From: Lachnospiraceae bacterium
GTDB lineage: Bacteria; Bacillota; Clostridia; Lachnospirales; Lachnospiraceae
Assembly (NCBI GenBank): GCA_017391545.1
Contig: JAFOYD010000213.1
Span: 1-15,212, forward strand
Direction: 5' to 3'
DNA: 15,212 nt
Shown: one piece after another, positions 1 to 7,547 of the stretch
Numbering within the stretch: the first letter of the stretch is position 1
Layout of the letters: every line of letters begins with the position of its first letter
The notes under the pieces: generated by a model
Told to the model about the DNA's origin: nothing
The model's database searches: none
What the model saw: only the letters and a program-made list of their open reading frames with translations
Made by a program: the position numbers and the translations under genes

Positions 1-100
1 GCATCAGACGAAAGATGTTGGCGTTGTAGCCGCCCGCCAGGCCGCGGTCACCCGCGATCACCACAAGGCGGGTGCGGCCACCCGTGCGCTGTTGCAGATA
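1..100 (-). CDS. atpG: Internal fragment of ATP synthase gamma subunit (foreign, chimeric edge)
   Basis: Read on the minus strand, these bases translate without a stop into about 33 residues containing VVIAGDRGLAGGYNAN, the conserved segment near residue 70-95 of F1-ATPase gamma subunits (the rotor shaft of the proton-driven ATP synthase). Both ends of the gene are missing: the left is cut by the window edge and the right stops matching at about base 100. Base composition is 66% GC here, against 23% in the next 74 bases and roughly 40% in the genes beyond, and codons are GC-ending (CTG, GCG, GGC, ATC). The peptide would suit a GC-rich Clostridia relative such as Faecalibacterium or Subdoligranulum. 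That taxonomic guess is inference. I think this is a misjoined read or contig end, not a local gene. Confidence 0.72.
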
Positions 101-122
101 CAATAACAGCAAAATGTGTCAA
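98..122 (-). promoter_or_regulatory. Possible promoter interrupted by the chimeric junction
   Basis: Downstream of recJ on the minus strand there is a perfect TTGACA (117-122). After a 16-nt AT-rich spacer comes TAT, exactly where the sequence changes into the GC-rich atpG fragment. The TAT could be the start of a lost TATAAT box of the next minus-strand gene, or chance. The 101-174 spacer otherwise holds no gene and no clear recJ terminator. Confidence 0.25.
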
Positions 123-174
123 AAGTGTGATTAAACTCTAAAAAATGAATAATTTTTCTTAACAAAACATAAAG

Positions 175-1956
175 CTATTGATAATATTTCATTACCATCT
201 GAAGTGATACATTCCCCCTGAACTCATTCTTCTCAGGATAATACACCACAGACAGCTCTATGTCATGTGTACCCTCTGTATAAAGTCTGTCCACAGCTTT
301 TGCACCATATTTTTGTGCCATATATGCATTCAGTCCCTCAAGATCGCCAAAATAAATCAGCTCATATTTTCTGCCATTGTCATCCTCTACACGATATTTG
401 CCCACATTCCTGTTGGCTCCAAGCACTTTCCCACTGATAAAATGTACATTTTTCTGTGCAAACTGTGGTTTGGGGTTTCCGTTCCCAAACGGTTCCAGTC
501 TGTCCAGTTCCGCCACAAATTCAAGGCTTGCGTAGTCCATCGGCATCGGCACATCAATCAGTACCTTTTCCTCAAAATCATCCTCTGTAAGCTGACAGTT
601 CTCATTGAGCGTACGTCGGAATGTATCAACATTTTCCTCTGGCAGTGACAGACCTGCCGCCAGCTTATGACCACCATACTTCGTGAAGAGTTCCTTACAT
701 TTTGTCATCTCATCATACATATGAAATGCCTCGATGGAACGTCCTGAACCTTTCACGCCGTCTTCTGCCTTTGTCAGCACAAAGGTCGGCTTATAATATT
801 TCTCGCGGATTCTGCCTGCAATAATTCCTGCAAGGCTTTCGTGTACTTCGGGCAGATATACCACAAGCACCTTATCCTTCCCAATATCACTGCCCTCAAT
901 CTGTTCTATGGCCTCATCGACACCTTTGAGTGTAAGCTCTTTTCTGCTGTCATTTAACGCCTTCAGGTCTCCTGCAAGCATAACTGCCTCATCATAGCTT
1001 TTCGTCTGAAAAAGCTTCAGTGCCGTTACCGCGGTGTCGAGCCGCCCTGTTGCATTGAGACATGGTCCCAGGACAAAACCGATCGTATACGGTTTGACTT
1101 GTGATGGATCTGTCTGGGTCACCTGCATCAGTGCCTTCAATCCTATATTTCTTGTATTCTTCATAAGCGCAAGCCCGCTTTTTACAATGATTCGGTTCTC
1201 GTCCTTAAGCTCCATCACATCACCGATTGTCGCAAATGCAGCGAACTCCAAAAGCTCCAATCCCAGCTCAGACTCCATCACATCATGCCAGTCACAATGA
1301 TTCTTCTTTGACAGAAGTGCCAGCACCAGCTTATATGCCACAACAGCCCCACAGATTTCAGGGAACGGATAGTTGCAGTCCTCCTGTTTGGGGTCGACCA
1401 CTGCTGCCGCCATCGGAATTTTGTAATGCCTGATACCATCAATTTCTTCATAGGGCACCTCATGATGGTCCGTCACGATCACGGTCATCCCCAGCGAAAT
1501 CGCAAGTTCAATCTGTGCATAGGCAGCAATTCCATTATCACATGTGACCACTGTATCTGTTCCATCATCACTTGCTTCCTGTATCAGATTATCATTCAGT
1601 CCATACCCATCGTGTATTCTGTGCGGAATTGCCGTGTCCACATGCGCCCCACATTCACAAAGTCCTCTGTAAAGAATATATGTAGAACAAATTCCATCAA
1701 TATCATAGTCACCGATCACACGGATTCGCTTTCCCTCTGTAATCTTATCAAGCAGCAGATCTGTTGCCTGCTCCATGTCTTTCAAAAGCTCTGGTGCATA
1801 TAATTGCGCTCTCGTTCCATTCAGGAACTTATCAATATCCTGCTCTTCGATCACATCTCTGTTTCTGATGATGCGTGCAAGCACAGGGCTAATCTGAAAT
1901 TTTTGTGAAATGGCATTAAAATCAGCTCTTTTTGTTGCCACCATCCATTTACTCAT
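175..1956 (-). CDS. recJ: Single-stranded-DNA-specific exonuclease RecJ
   Basis: RecJ is a 5'-to-3' single-strand exonuclease of the DHH phosphoesterase superfamily, acting in recombination and base-excision or mismatch repair in the cytoplasm. The 593-residue product shows the family motifs in order: DYDIDG (83-88) and CDNG (139-142), then DHH (163-165), all Mn2+-binding; LNATGRLD in the place of the usual PxINAxGR motif; AGIIAGRIREKY; and the C-terminal DHHA1 signature GSGRS followed by YGGHKLAAG. An OB-fold-like tail follows. I chose the ATG at 1954-1956 because it overlaps the thioesterase stop (ATGAGTAA) and has an AGGAAAG site upstream. A longer frame to 2025 adds 23 residues rich in Lys and Ser that lie inside the upstream gene. 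It is the last gene of a traX-thioesterase-recJ run. Function is confident from motifs; the start is fairly secure. Confidence 0.95.
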   Translation of the reverse strand: MSKWMVATKRADFNAISQKFQISPVLARIIRNRDVIEEQDIDKFLNGTRAQLYAPELLKDMEQATDLLLDKITEGKRIRVIGDYDIDGICSTYILYRGLCECGAHVDTAIPHRIHDGYGLNDNLIQEASDDGTDTVVTCDNGIAAYAQIELAISLGMTVIVTDHHEVPYEEIDGIRHYKIPMAAAVVDPKQEDCNYPFPEICGAVVAYKLVLALLSKKNHCDWHDVMESELGLELLEFAAFATIGDVMELKDENRIIVKSGLALMKNTRNIGLKALMQVTQTDPSQVKPYTIGFVLGPCLNATGRLDTAVTALKLFQTKSYDEAVMLAGDLKALNDSRKELTLKGVDEAIEQIEGSDIGKDKVLVVYLPEVHESLAGIIAGRIREKYYKPTFVLTKAEDGVKGSGRSIEAFHMYDEMTKCKELFTKYGGHKLAAGLSLPEENVDTFRRTLNENCQLTEDDFEEKVLIDVPMPMDYASLEFVAELDRLEPFGNGNPKPQFAQKNVHFISGKVLGANRNVGKYRVEDDNGRKYELIYFGDLEGLNAYMAQKYGAKAVDRLYTEGTHDIELSVVYYPEKNEFRGNVSLQMVMKYYQ

Positions 1957-2686
1957 AAGAACGCTCTTTCCTTTCTTTTGTTTCCAGGATAAATTCAACG
2001 ATCGCAAAGATTTCATCCTGATCATCTTGCAGCACTACCTGACACTTATCATCTGCACGATAAACCTTTGATATCATCTGGTCTCCAAGACGGGCAGCCT
2101 TTTTGTATTCTGTCCGAAGCTCCCTGACTACTGCGTCGTCCGGCAGCGACTCCATTGCAAGTTTTACATATTCTACATTGTTCATGTGTCTGTTGGAATC
2201 AATCTGATAGTTTCTCACTGTGAATCGTTCCCCTTCAGTACCTTCACCCAAAAGGGGAATTTTTCTTGAAGTATACTCCAGATCAATGATTTTTGTAAGT
2301 TCATATCCGTCAATCATTTCCTGCGTCAGCTTTACGGGACACATCTTTGCTGTGTCGATCAGCGTCCATATGGAAGCCGCCTTAACGATCACACTGCCAT
2401 CTTCTCCCGAAAGTGTAAAGCATCTGTAGCCCAAAAATCCTTTAAAATCATATGGTGCAGTCGTGATTTTTATCTTCTCATTGAGTTTTGGTCGTCTCTC
2501 GATCACAATTTTCCAGGATCCCAGAAGCCACGCAAGATGCCTTTTGGACAGATAAGCCATATTGATATATCCATCCTCTGCCTCAAATATGGATGCATCC
2601 TCAAAACTGTCCAGAATTGCAGGTACCGTCATGGTAAGTGTCTCATCAGTGGTACTGTATCCTACCTTTTTCTCATAGCTGTACAT
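1949..2686 (-). CDS. Acyl-ACP thioesterase (FatA/FatB-like family)
   Basis: This 245-residue protein looks like a bacterial member of the acyl-ACP thioesterase family (tandem hotdog folds), which hydrolyses acyl-acyl carrier protein to free fatty acid and ACP in the cytosol. The first hotdog spans about residues 1-115. The second carries DSNRHMNNVEY, in which D163, N165 and H167 match the conserved Asp-x-Asn-x-His catalytic pattern of the family. A clear AGAGGA site lies upstream of the ATG at 2686. It follows the TraX-like gene by 23 bases, and its last 8 bases overlap the recJ start, so the three are probably co-transcribed and translationally linked. Nothing here shows chain-length preference. 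It could alternatively act on acyl-CoA, but family assignment is firm. Confidence 0.88.
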   Translation of the reverse strand: MYSYEKKVGYSTTDETLTMTVPAILDSFEDASIFEAEDGYINMAYLSKRHLAWLLGSWKIVIERRPKLNEKIKITTAPYDFKGFLGYRCFTLSGEDGSVIVKAASIWTLIDTAKMCPVKLTQEMIDGYELTKIIDLEYTSRKIPLLGEGTEGERFTVRNYQIDSNRHMNNVEYVKLAMESLPDDAVVRELRTEYKKAARLGDQMISKVYRADDKCQVVLQDDQDEIFAIVEFILETKERKERSYE

Positions 2687-2709
2687 TTGTCATTCCTCTC
2701 TTTCGCATA

Positions 2710-3414
2710 TCACAATTTCCCATGAATATAAAATCTGATGATTCCAAAAATAAGCAGATGTATCGGATAAATTGCATAAAATAAATATTTAATCTGTCTC
2801 CCACGCTCTCCGTTATAAAAATGAATGGGAATAAACGCCAGTGGCGCGGTAATCTCATATGCAAAGGCACAAATACCGATCAGATTTCTCCTCCACTTCT
2901 CCATATTTCTACAATAATAGAACATGATAATAAACAGAATCCCTTTCCAATGATAATCGACATCAAAAAATTCCCCTGCATACGCAAAGGTACCAATGAC
3001 GATAATCCTTGCCAGTAAATACTTCGTCTCATAGCGATACTTCAGTTGATCAAGCACTACCAGTGCACACAATCCAATTGCAAGCGTAAAGTAGACATTC
3101 TGATGCCCTGGATAGATCACTTTCCCAAAAATCGCCATATCAAATGGAATTTCAGAGATCAAGGCAAACAAAAAGCAGTTCCTGATGTACTTGCTTACAT
3201 TTTTAGTGTGATAAAATCCCTCCACAAGCAAAAAGCAGTAGATCGGGAAGGCAATACGTCCAATCTTTGTCATCAGATCATAAATTTCATATTGGTATCC
3301 GTACACCTGACTATATACAGCCCTTGCAAAATGGTCAATGAGCATTGTCACCACAGCAATCCATTTGAGAACAGCAGCTGATATTCCGTTTTTCCTAACT
3401 GTCAAAGCATCCAT
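2710..3414 (-). CDS. TraX-like integral membrane protein
   Basis: A 234-residue hydrophobic protein with about six predicted membrane helices. It resembles the TraX family, named after the F-plasmid pilin acetylase and related to membrane acyltransferases. The N-terminal LKWIAVVTMLIDHFAR is the family hallmark: a helix ending in Ile-Asp-His, followed by PIYCFLLVEGFYHT in the second segment. Chromosomal TraX homologues in Clostridia are common, have no conjugation genes nearby and have no established role, and none is seen here either. I prefer the ATG at 3412-3414 because a GGAG lies 7 bases upstream; the ATG at 3420 would sit only 2 bases from it. It lies just downstream of the secDF terminator with no clear promoter of its own, so it is likely read through or weakly expressed together with the thioesterase and recJ. 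Confidence 0.85.
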   Translation of the reverse strand: MDALTVRKNGISAAVLKWIAVVTMLIDHFARAVYSQVYGYQYEIYDLMTKIGRIAFPIYCFLLVEGFYHTKNVSKYIRNCFLFALISEIPFDMAIFGKVIYPGHQNVYFTLAIGLCALVVLDQLKYRYETKYLLARIIVIGTFAYAGEFFDVDYHWKGILFIIMFYYCRNMEKWRRNLIGICAFAYEITAPLAFIPIHFYNGERGRQIKYLFYAIYPIHLLIFGIIRFYIHGKL

Positions 3415-3439
3415 AAACATACTCCATAATAGATTTTAC

Positions 3440-3476
3440 AAGAAAGGGAAAGGCTGCAACGTTTATCGCTGCAGCC
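3440..3476 (-). terminator. Intrinsic terminator or attenuator after secDF
   Basis: On the minus strand GGCTGCAGCG-ATAAA-CGTTGCAGCC forms a 10-bp stem with one G-U pair and a 5-nt loop (3452-3476), followed by the T-rich TTTCCCTTTCTTG. It begins about 18 bases after the secDF stop. The broken T tract suggests partial readthrough into the TraX-like gene, whose start is only 38 bases further on. Confidence 0.75.
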
Positions 3477-3494
3477 CTCCTACGAAACAGTCTG

Positions 3495-5738
3495 TTATTT
3501 CTCAACCTTCTTGATTTTTGTCTTAAACACATACCAAAGTGCACCCGCAAGACAGATTGAAGAATATGTACCGCATACAATACCTACCATAAGCGGTAAC
3601 GCGAACTCTTTGATTGAAGTTACACCCAGCACATACAATGTAGCAACCATGATGAATGTTGTCAGTGAAGTAAAAATACTTCTTGAAAGTGTCTGGCTGA
3701 TACTTCTGTTTACGACCTCATCCAGTGTATCCTTCTTTAGCATAGCACCAAGGTTCTCTCTGATACGGTCAAAGATAACAATCGTAGCATTGATTGAATA
3801 ACCTACAATTGTAAGCATACATGCAATAAAGGTGCTTCCTACAGATACTCTTGCGATTGCGTAGAATGTCAATACGACAAGTACGTCATGCACAAGTGCT
3901 GTAACGGAGCTGGCTGCAAATCGAACATCCTTAAATCTGAACCAGATATAGATCAGCATGCAGACTGTCGCAATCAACACAGCCACAACAGCGTCCTGTT
4001 TCATCTCAGAGCTGATTGTCGAACTGATTGTTTCCGCTGTGATCAGTTCCTTGTTGACACCAAAGTTGCTGACTAATGCTTCTTCTAATTCCTGTCTCTC
4101 ATCTACATTCAGTTCCCTTGTCTTAAAGATGACTTCATTTGTACCTGCTACCTTCTGTACCTGTACAGCGCCATCTTTCGTAACACTGCTGAATACAGGA
4201 ACTACATTTGCGTCAATGGCTGCAAGATCCATATCCTCGTTAAACGTTACATTCGTGGATGTACCACCAACAAAATCAAGGCTGTAGTTGAGTGCCTTAC
4301 CTGTGGAAGCACCATTGATTCCCATAAATACAAAGCCAAGTACAATCACTACAATCGATCCTGCAAAGAATATATTTCTCTTTGCCAAGAAATTAACTGT
4401 TTTTCTTTCCTTATTTGTACCATAGAACTTCACATCCCTGATTCCGACTGCATAAAGTGACTTGAGAATCAGCATTGTCACAACAAGTGCAGTAAACATG
4501 GAAATCACGATACCAAGTGCAAGTGTGTATGCAAAGCCTTTCACCGTACCGGAACCCTTCAGGGCAAGTACAAGTGCTGCGATCAATGTTGTCACATTAC
4601 CATCGACAATCGCAGATAACGCCTTGCGGAAACCAGTGTCGATCGCACTTCTGACAGATTTTCCTTCCGTCAGTTCCTCTCTGATACGGGCAAAGATAAT
4701 AACATTGGCATCTACCGCCATACCGATTGAAAGGATGATACCTGCAATACCCGGAAGTGTGAGGGTAATCTCAAACATATTGAGACAAAGAACAACTAAA
4801 ATCGTATAAATAATCAGTGCAAATACGGATGAAAGGCCTGGGATGCGATATACCAGTACCATAAATACTGCAATAACAATCAATCCGATGATTGCTGCTT
4901 TTAAGCTTGTTGCGATCGCTTCCTGGCCAAGCTGTGCACCGACCACATTAGAGCGCAGCTCCTCAAGTTCCAGCTTCAGACCACCGATACGGATCTGGCT
5001 TGCAAGTCTCTCAGCAGCCTCAAAATCTCCCATACCTGTAATCTGTGCCCTGCCGTCTGTGAGGGCTGCCTGTACCGTTGGCACACTGATGAAGTCCTGA
5101 TCATAATAGATACCAATTGATTCACCATTTGCATACGCTTTTGTTGTAGCTTCTCCAAACTTTGATGTTCCTTCCTTTGTAAAAGTAAGGTCAACGACAA
5201 ACTGGCTGTTTCCAAGGGAGTCATTTGCGGAGCCGCCCTGTGCAGTATCCACATCAGTACCTTCCAGAACGATACTTCCGTCAGCCTTCAGTTCATCAAT
5301 CGTCTTATTCAGTGAATAACCTGTATAGCCTTCTCCTGTGTAAGAATAATTTTGATTTCCGTCTGCATCTGTCTGGGCTATAAAATACAGTGCGCCCGGT
5401 CTTCCCAAGTCTTCCAGAATCGTGTTAGCATCTGATACACCAGGAATTTCAATATTGATACGGTCATCACCTTCCTGATATACCTGTGCTTCTGTACTGT
5501 ATGTCTCCACACGTCTCTGCAGCTTATAGATTGTGTCACTCATATCCTCAGCAGAAGGCTTTTCCTCGCCTGCCACCTGATATGTAATGCTGACACCACC
5601 TGCAAGATCAAGACCCTGCTTGATTCCTGATGCTGCACCAGCTTTTTCTGTACCAATACCCCAAATAACCACATATCCTAACGACACCATAATCAGTGCA
5701 GTCAGAATTAAAGTAATAATACCTCTGCTCTTCTTCAT
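3495..5738 (-). CDS. secDF: Fused protein translocase subunit SecDF
   Basis: A 747-residue fusion of SecD and SecF, the RND-type membrane motor that uses the ion gradient to pull exported proteins from the SecYEG channel on the outer face of the membrane. The SecD half has an N-terminal helix (about 7-27), the GLDLAGG motif (42-48), a large extracytoplasmic P1 region to about 265 and a five-helix bundle containing AVDANVIIFARIREE (341-355). The SecF half begins near residue 445, with its own first helix, SLDFVGGT (486-493) and the partner motif ATIVIFDRIREN. The linker between halves is short, as in Bacillus-type SecDF. AAAGGAG lies 11 bases before the ATG. It follows scfB by 44 bases with no terminator between, so it may share the SCIFF transcript. 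Confidence 0.96.
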   Translation of the reverse strand: MKKSRGIITLILTALIMVSLGYVVIWGIGTEKAGAASGIKQGLDLAGGVSITYQVAGEEKPSAEDMSDTIYKLQRRVETYSTEAQVYQEGDDRINIEIPGVSDANTILEDLGRPGALYFIAQTDADGNQNYSYTGEGYTGYSLNKTIDELKADGSIVLEGTDVDTAQGGSANDSLGNSQFVVDLTFTKEGTSKFGEATTKAYANGESIGIYYDQDFISVPTVQAALTDGRAQITGMGDFEAAERLASQIRIGGLKLELEELRSNVVGAQLGQEAIATSLKAAIIGLIVIAVFMVLVYRIPGLSSVFALIIYTILVVLCLNMFEITLTLPGIAGIILSIGMAVDANVIIFARIREELTEGKSVRSAIDTGFRKALSAIVDGNVTTLIAALVLALKGSGTVKGFAYTLALGIVISMFTALVVTMLILKSLYAVGIRDVKFYGTNKERKTVNFLAKRNIFFAGSIVVIVLGFVFMGINGASTGKALNYSLDFVGGTSTNVTFNEDMDLAAIDANVVPVFSSVTKDGAVQVQKVAGTNEVIFKTRELNVDERQELEEALVSNFGVNKELITAETISSTISSEMKQDAVVAVLIATVCMLIYIWFRFKDVRFAASSVTALVHDVLVVLTFYAIARVSVGSTFIACMLTIVGYSINATIVIFDRIRENLGAMLKKDTLDEVVNRSISQTLSRSIFTSLTTFIMVATLYVLGVTSIKEFALPLMVGIVCGTYSSICLAGALWYVFKTKIKKVEK

Positions 5739-5782
5739 TACTTTTATACTCCTTTACTTTCTTTAGCATATACCTTTTACCC

Positions 5783-7162
5783 TTATACTTCCTCGGCCAA
5801 GGCAGCCTTTATCATGATTGCACATTCAACACGTTTTCTCTGAAGCTCACAGCCCAAATCATAAGCATCATTGATGTTTCCGTGGAAATTATAAGAATTT
5901 GCCGCACAGCCTCCGCTACAATAGAACTTTGCAAAGCAATTCTTACATTTTTCTTTTGAATATACATTACATGCTTTAAATTCTTCGCGGATTTTGGTAT
6001 TTGTGATCCCCTCATCCACATTTCCCATGAGGAATTGTTCCTGGCCCACAAACTGATGGCATGGATAAAAATCTCCCCATGGAGTCACAGCCAGATACTC
6101 TGTACCCGACCCGCATCCGGAAAGTCTCTTGTAAACACAAGGTCCTCCCTGTAAATCTATCATAAAGTGGAAGAAATTAAAATCCTTTCCCTCTTTATGT
6201 CTCTTTAACATTTCAACAGCAAGCTTGTCATACTCCGCAAGAATCTGTGGAATATCCTCTTCAACGAGCGCATATTCTTCGCTTTCCGGCGCTACTACAG
6301 GCTCCACTGAAATCTGCTTAAATCCCAAATCTGCCAAATGGCAGACATCTGCCGCGAAATCCTTGTTAAAATGCGTAAATGTTCCACGTACATAATAGTT
6401 CGTCTGATTCCTGCTCTCAGCAACCTTTTTAAATTTTGGGATGATCAAATCATAACTGCCCTGACCACCTGCCAGCGGGCGCATCCTGTCATTAATCTCT
6501 TTTCTGCCGTCCACGCTCAGTACGATATTCCCCATTTCCTTGTTGACAAACTCTAAAATTTCGTCATTCAGGAGCACACCGTTTGTTGTCAGTGTAAATC
6601 TGAACTTTTTGTGATGAGGTTCCTCAAGACTTCTTCCATATGCCACCAGATCCTTCACGACCTGCCAGTTCATAAGTGGTTCCCCACCAAAGAAATCAAC
6701 CTCAAGGTTCACACGGCTTCCTGAATTTGCCACCAGAAAGTCCAATGCTTTTTTTCCCACCTCATAACTCATGAGTGCACGACGTCCATGATACTCGCCC
6801 TCCTCTGCAAAACAGTATTTGCACTTGAGGTTACAATCATGTGCGATATGAAGACAAAGCGCCTTTACGACGGTCTCACGATTTTTAAAAGCATCAATGC
6901 TCTTCTCGTAAATGTCCTCCGTAAAAAGTATCCCTTCCTCTTTCAATTCATAGATTTCATCAATGATTTCAGGCAGATCCTCTGTTCTGTCGGCAAACTT
7001 TTTGCTTAATGCATTTAATACGGTAGACTGATCTGCATTTTCAAGATTGTTTTCTACGATATCAGCTACAACATCATACACGATTTCATCCACAACATGC
7101 ACGGAACCGCTGTTAACATCAAGAATGATATTATAGCCATTGTTTTTATACTGATGTATCAT
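5783..7162 (-). CDS. scfB: SCIFF peptide maturase, radical SAM/SPASM thioether-forming enzyme
   Basis: A 459-residue radical SAM enzyme that cross-links the SCIFF precursor encoded just upstream, forming Cys-Thr thioethers (ranthipeptide class). Residues 1-85 form a small RRE/PqqD-like leader-binding domain. The radical SAM core carries C110-x3-C114-x2-C117 for the SAM-binding [4Fe-4S] cluster and the GGEP motif (159-162). The C-terminal SPASM/twitch region supplies auxiliary-cluster cysteines C342, C350, C368, C398, C406, C409, C415, C419, C438 and C447, including PWGDFYPCHQF and KCKNCFAKFYCSGGC. A GGAAGG site precedes the ATG, separated by an A-rich spacer. The length matches TIGR03974-type maturases. 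Lying directly behind scfA and ahead of secDF, it is probably expressed from the scfA promoter. Assignment is firm; the cross-link product is inferred from characterised homologues. Confidence 0.95.
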   Translation of the reverse strand: MIHQYKNNGYNIILDVNSGSVHVVDEIVYDVVADIVENNLENADQSTVLNALSKKFADRTEDLPEIIDEIYELKEEGILFTEDIYEKSIDAFKNRETVVKALCLHIAHDCNLKCKYCFAEEGEYHGRRALMSYEVGKKALDFLVANSGSRVNLEVDFFGGEPLMNWQVVKDLVAYGRSLEEPHHKKFRFTLTTNGVLLNDEILEFVNKEMGNIVLSVDGRKEINDRMRPLAGGQGSYDLIIPKFKKVAESRNQTNYYVRGTFTHFNKDFAADVCHLADLGFKQISVEPVVAPESEEYALVEEDIPQILAEYDKLAVEMLKRHKEGKDFNFFHFMIDLQGGPCVYKRLSGCGSGTEYLAVTPWGDFYPCHQFVGQEQFLMGNVDEGITNTKIREEFKACNVYSKEKCKNCFAKFYCSGGCAANSYNFHGNINDAYDLGCELQRKRVECAIMIKAALAEEV

Positions 7163-7176
7163 TTTTTCCCTTCCTA

Positions 7177-7227
7177 CTGCTTATTTACATATAATAAGCA
7201 GCGATTAATCAAAAAAATCGCTGCTTA
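7177..7227 (-). promoter_or_regulatory. Mutually exclusive hairpins between scfA and scfB
   Basis: Three related segments can pair in two ways on the minus-strand RNA. TAAGCAGCGATT (7216-7227) pairs perfectly over 12 bp with AATCGCTGCTTA (7195-7206), with a loop of TTTTTGATT. The second segment, read as CTGCTTATT (7193-7201), can instead pair over 9 bp with AATAAGCAG (7177-7185), which lies directly beside the scfB ribosome binding site (GGAAGG). The first structure lacks a strong T tract, so it looks more like an attenuator, a processing site or a translation switch that sets the peptide:maturase ratio than a full terminator. The base pairing is seen; the role is inferred. Confidence 0.6.
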
Positions 7228-7286
7228 CTAAAATCTGTTATTGTGAAATCTTTCAAGCAAAATATGAATGCCATCTCTGCGTATGC

Positions 7287-7306
7287 AAACACGTTGCCAC
7301 GTGCTT
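7287..7306 (-). other. Hairpin just after the scfA stop codon
   Basis: AAGCACGT-GGCA-ACGTGTTT on the minus strand forms an 8-bp stem (one G-U pair) with a tetraloop, starting 2 bases after the scfA TAG. There is no T tract. It could protect the 3' end of a processed scfA message, but that is a guess. Confidence 0.4.
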
Positions 7307-7308
7307 CA

Positions 7309-7452
7309 CTATTTTGTGTTCTCGCAGCTCTGATTTCCAACTGTGCAGGATGTCTTGCAAGCTGACTGACAAGATGTCTGACACTCTCCGCATCCGCCCT
7401 TCTTCATAGACTCTTTATAGTCTCTGGTAGTCAATGTCTTTATGTGCTTCAT
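7309..7452 (-). CDS. scfA: SCIFF (six cysteines in forty-five) ranthipeptide precursor
   Basis: A 47-residue peptide. It begins MKHIKTLTTRD and has six cysteines at positions 21, 24, 28, 32, 36 and 43, in the pattern GCGECQTSCQSACKTSCT followed by VGNQSCEN. This is the near-invariant SCIFF signature of Clostridia. The leader is residues 1 to about 19, containing two adjacent Lys before Gly-Gly; the Cys-rich core follows. Thr26, Thr34 and Thr37 lie among the cysteines as acceptors for thioether bonds made by ScfB; in the Clostridium thermocellum homologue a Cys-Thr link of this kind has been shown. A perfect AAGGAGG lies 8 bases before the ATG, and a good promoter lies about 40 bases upstream, so strong expression is expected. 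The mature product's role is not settled; links to quorum sensing and metabolism have been reported in solventogenic clostridia. Confidence 0.95.
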   Translation of the reverse strand: MKHIKTLTTRDYKESMKKGGCGECQTSCQSACKTSCTVGNQSCENTK

Positions 7453-7490
7453 ACCAATTGCCTCCTTATTTATAGTTTACAGCTTTATGT

Positions 7491-7518
7491 ATTATACCAT
7501 AAAATTTGTCTTTCGCAA
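7491..7518 (-). promoter_or_regulatory. Sigma-A type promoter of the scfA operon
   Basis: On the minus strand TTGCGA (7513-7518), a 16-nt spacer and a perfect TATAAT (7491-7496) lie about 40 bases ahead of the scfA start. The -35 box matches the consensus at four of six positions. The surrounding DNA is strongly AT-rich. Confidence 0.7.
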
Positions 7519-7547
7519 AGTACTTTTTGATTTTTATGTCACTTTTT

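Noticed and set aside
1957..2025. Longer recJ start giving 23 extra N-terminal residues.
   Set aside because: The extension lies wholly inside the thioesterase gene and does not look like RecJ. The ATG at 1956 overlaps the thioesterase stop in the usual coupled layout and gives the typical MSKW start.
2710..3414. TraX as evidence of an integrated conjugative element.
   Set aside because: No relaxase, coupling protein, integrase or attachment repeats are present, and chromosomal TraX homologues are common in Clostridia.
3415..3420. ATG at 3420 as the TraX-like start.
   Set aside because: The GGAG site is only 2 bases from it but 7 bases from the ATG at 3414, which fits initiation better.
3511..5100. 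Several plus-strand open frames opposite secDF.
   Set aside because: They are low-complexity Thr/Ser/Ile-rich products of antisense reading, without ribosome binding sites or family resemblance.
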